A stretch of DNA of 64,000 nucleotides. Source: SAR202 cluster bacterium bin127 (GTDB lineage Bacteria; Chloroflexota; Dehalococcoidia; Lucifugimonadales; Lucifugimonadaceae). Under the pieces are notes generated by a model. It was not told where the DNA came from, searched no databases, and saw only the letters and a program-made list of their open reading frames with translations. The stretch is from contig MPNN01000011.1 of assembly GCA_002239045.1 (NCBI GenBank), positions 1-64,000 of the forward strand, read 5' to 3'. The translations under genes and the position numbers were made by a program. Below, piece by piece: positions 63,598-64,000 of the stretch (within the stretch, counting starts at the first letter, position 1; each line of letters starts with the position of its first letter).

Positions 63598-64000
63598 AAA
63601 CGAACAGCCGCTCACGCCGGCGGCGCTGTACGCGAGAGTCTCCAGCGACCGGCAGGACGTCGACCTCTCGGTCGCCGCGCAGCTGAGGGCGCTTAGGGAC
63701 TACGCGGAAAAGAACGGTTACATCGTGGCCCGCGAATACGTCGACGAGGCCGAGAGCGGACGCGTCGCGGACAGACCCCAGTTTCGCAGGATGCTCGACG
63801 ACGCCGGAAGGCCCGAATCCCCTTTCGAGGAGATCCTCGTCTGGAAGTTCTCCCGCTTCACCCGCAAGAGGGAACACGCCGTCGCGTTCAAGGCGATGCT
63901 CCGCAGGCGCGGCATACGCGTCGTCTCCATCACCGAGCACGCCGACGACTCTCCGACCGGCAGGCTCATGGAAGCCATAATCGAGAGCGTCGACGAGTTC
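63590..64000 (+). CDS. Large serine recombinase, N-terminal part (partial)
   Basis: AAAGGAGG lies 5 bases before ATG 63590. PAALYARVSSDRQDVDLSVA has the catalytic serine in YARVS. REYVDEAESGRVADRPQFRR, then ILVWKFSRFTRKREHAVAFK and TGRLMEAIIESVDEF are standard resolvase-domain blocks. The gene continues past the window edge, so the C-terminal domains are not seen. It is probably the integrase of the element and places an attachment site beyond 64000. Confidence 0.9.
   Translation, partial: MSKNEQPLTPAALYARVSSDRQDVDLSVAAQLRALRDYAEKNGYIVAREYVDEAESGRVADRPQFRRMLDDAGRPESPFEEILVWKFSRFTRKREHAVAFKAMLRRRGIRVVSITEHADDSPTGRLMEAIIESVDEF

Noticed and set aside
1-64000. tRNA or rRNA genes
   Set aside because: I saw no cloverleaf with a TTCGAATC-type arm and acceptor stem, and no rRNA-like sequence.

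Overview
The window is high-GC bacterial DNA with strong GGAGG-type ribosome binding sites and many ATGA/GTGA gene couplings. Thr/Pro-repeat stalk proteins of the kind at 1-1345 are typical of Chloroflexota. Together with dispersed hairpin elements and a heavy load of restriction, toxin-antitoxin and XRE genes, this suggests an uncultured, possibly host-associated Chloroflexota-like bacterium. That assignment is an inference; there is no rRNA or tRNA in the window.

Layout: (1) 1-7 kb: the tail of a surface protein, an Ig-repeat remnant, an array of three tiny XRE proteins facing an XRE/ImmA-IrrE pair, and decayed genes (SRAP/YedK, more XRE). (2) 7-13 kb: an AbiEi/AbiEii-like pair, a 560-aa protein with a possible nuclease motif, and a DUF6226 protein. 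(3) 13-22.4 kb: a type I restriction island (XRE-HsdM fusion, HsdS, DUF2806-like, AlbA_2/RecG-like, a 142-bp MITE-like element, HsdR, YgjP-like peptidase). (4) 23.5-37.1 kb: a long minus-strand operon forming the replication/maintenance half of an integrative or plasmid-like element. It carries a PRTRC set (E-like, ThiF, A, B, F-like, C), DUF2958, an SNF2-like helicase, a DUF6094 methyltransferase, SSB, a decayed exonuclease, TSCPD, Rad52-like and primase genes. (5) 37.6-38.5 kb: an HTH/coiled-coil regulator. (6) 38.9-51.2 kb: a less GC-rich defence cargo. (7) 51.3-64 kb: a second, broken copy of the regulator, then a plus-strand conjugation module (secreted protein, TrbL-like, two pilin-like proteins, PrgI-like, VirB4, TraG/VirD4-like, replication-relaxation), an XRE antitoxin and a large serine recombinase that runs off the edge.

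The defence cargo is the most interesting part. A CapH/CapP-like repressor-protease pair precedes a type II-like CBASS (patatin CapV, CD-NTase, E2-E1 Cap2, no separate Cap3). A second set follows on the same strand: MBL hydrolase, a fused E2-E1-JAB protein, a second MBL and a second patatin. The CD-NTase ends in ...GFG and the first MBL protein ends in ...GFG-AS, both on low-complexity tails, so the fused E2-E1-JAB may trim and then conjugate the MBL protein as Cap2 conjugates its cyclase. An 18-bp motif is shared by the CapH promoter and the CapV upstream region. The cargo lies between two related regulator loci and a short imperfect direct repeat.

Several backbone genes are broken. Three of them (helicase, PRTRC-B, TraG-like) are each broken by a short imperfect tandem duplication of 46, 65 or 91 bp whose removal exactly restores the frame. 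TrbL has an in-frame amber codon and the exonuclease has internal deletions. Either the element is immobilised or the assembly merges strain variants.
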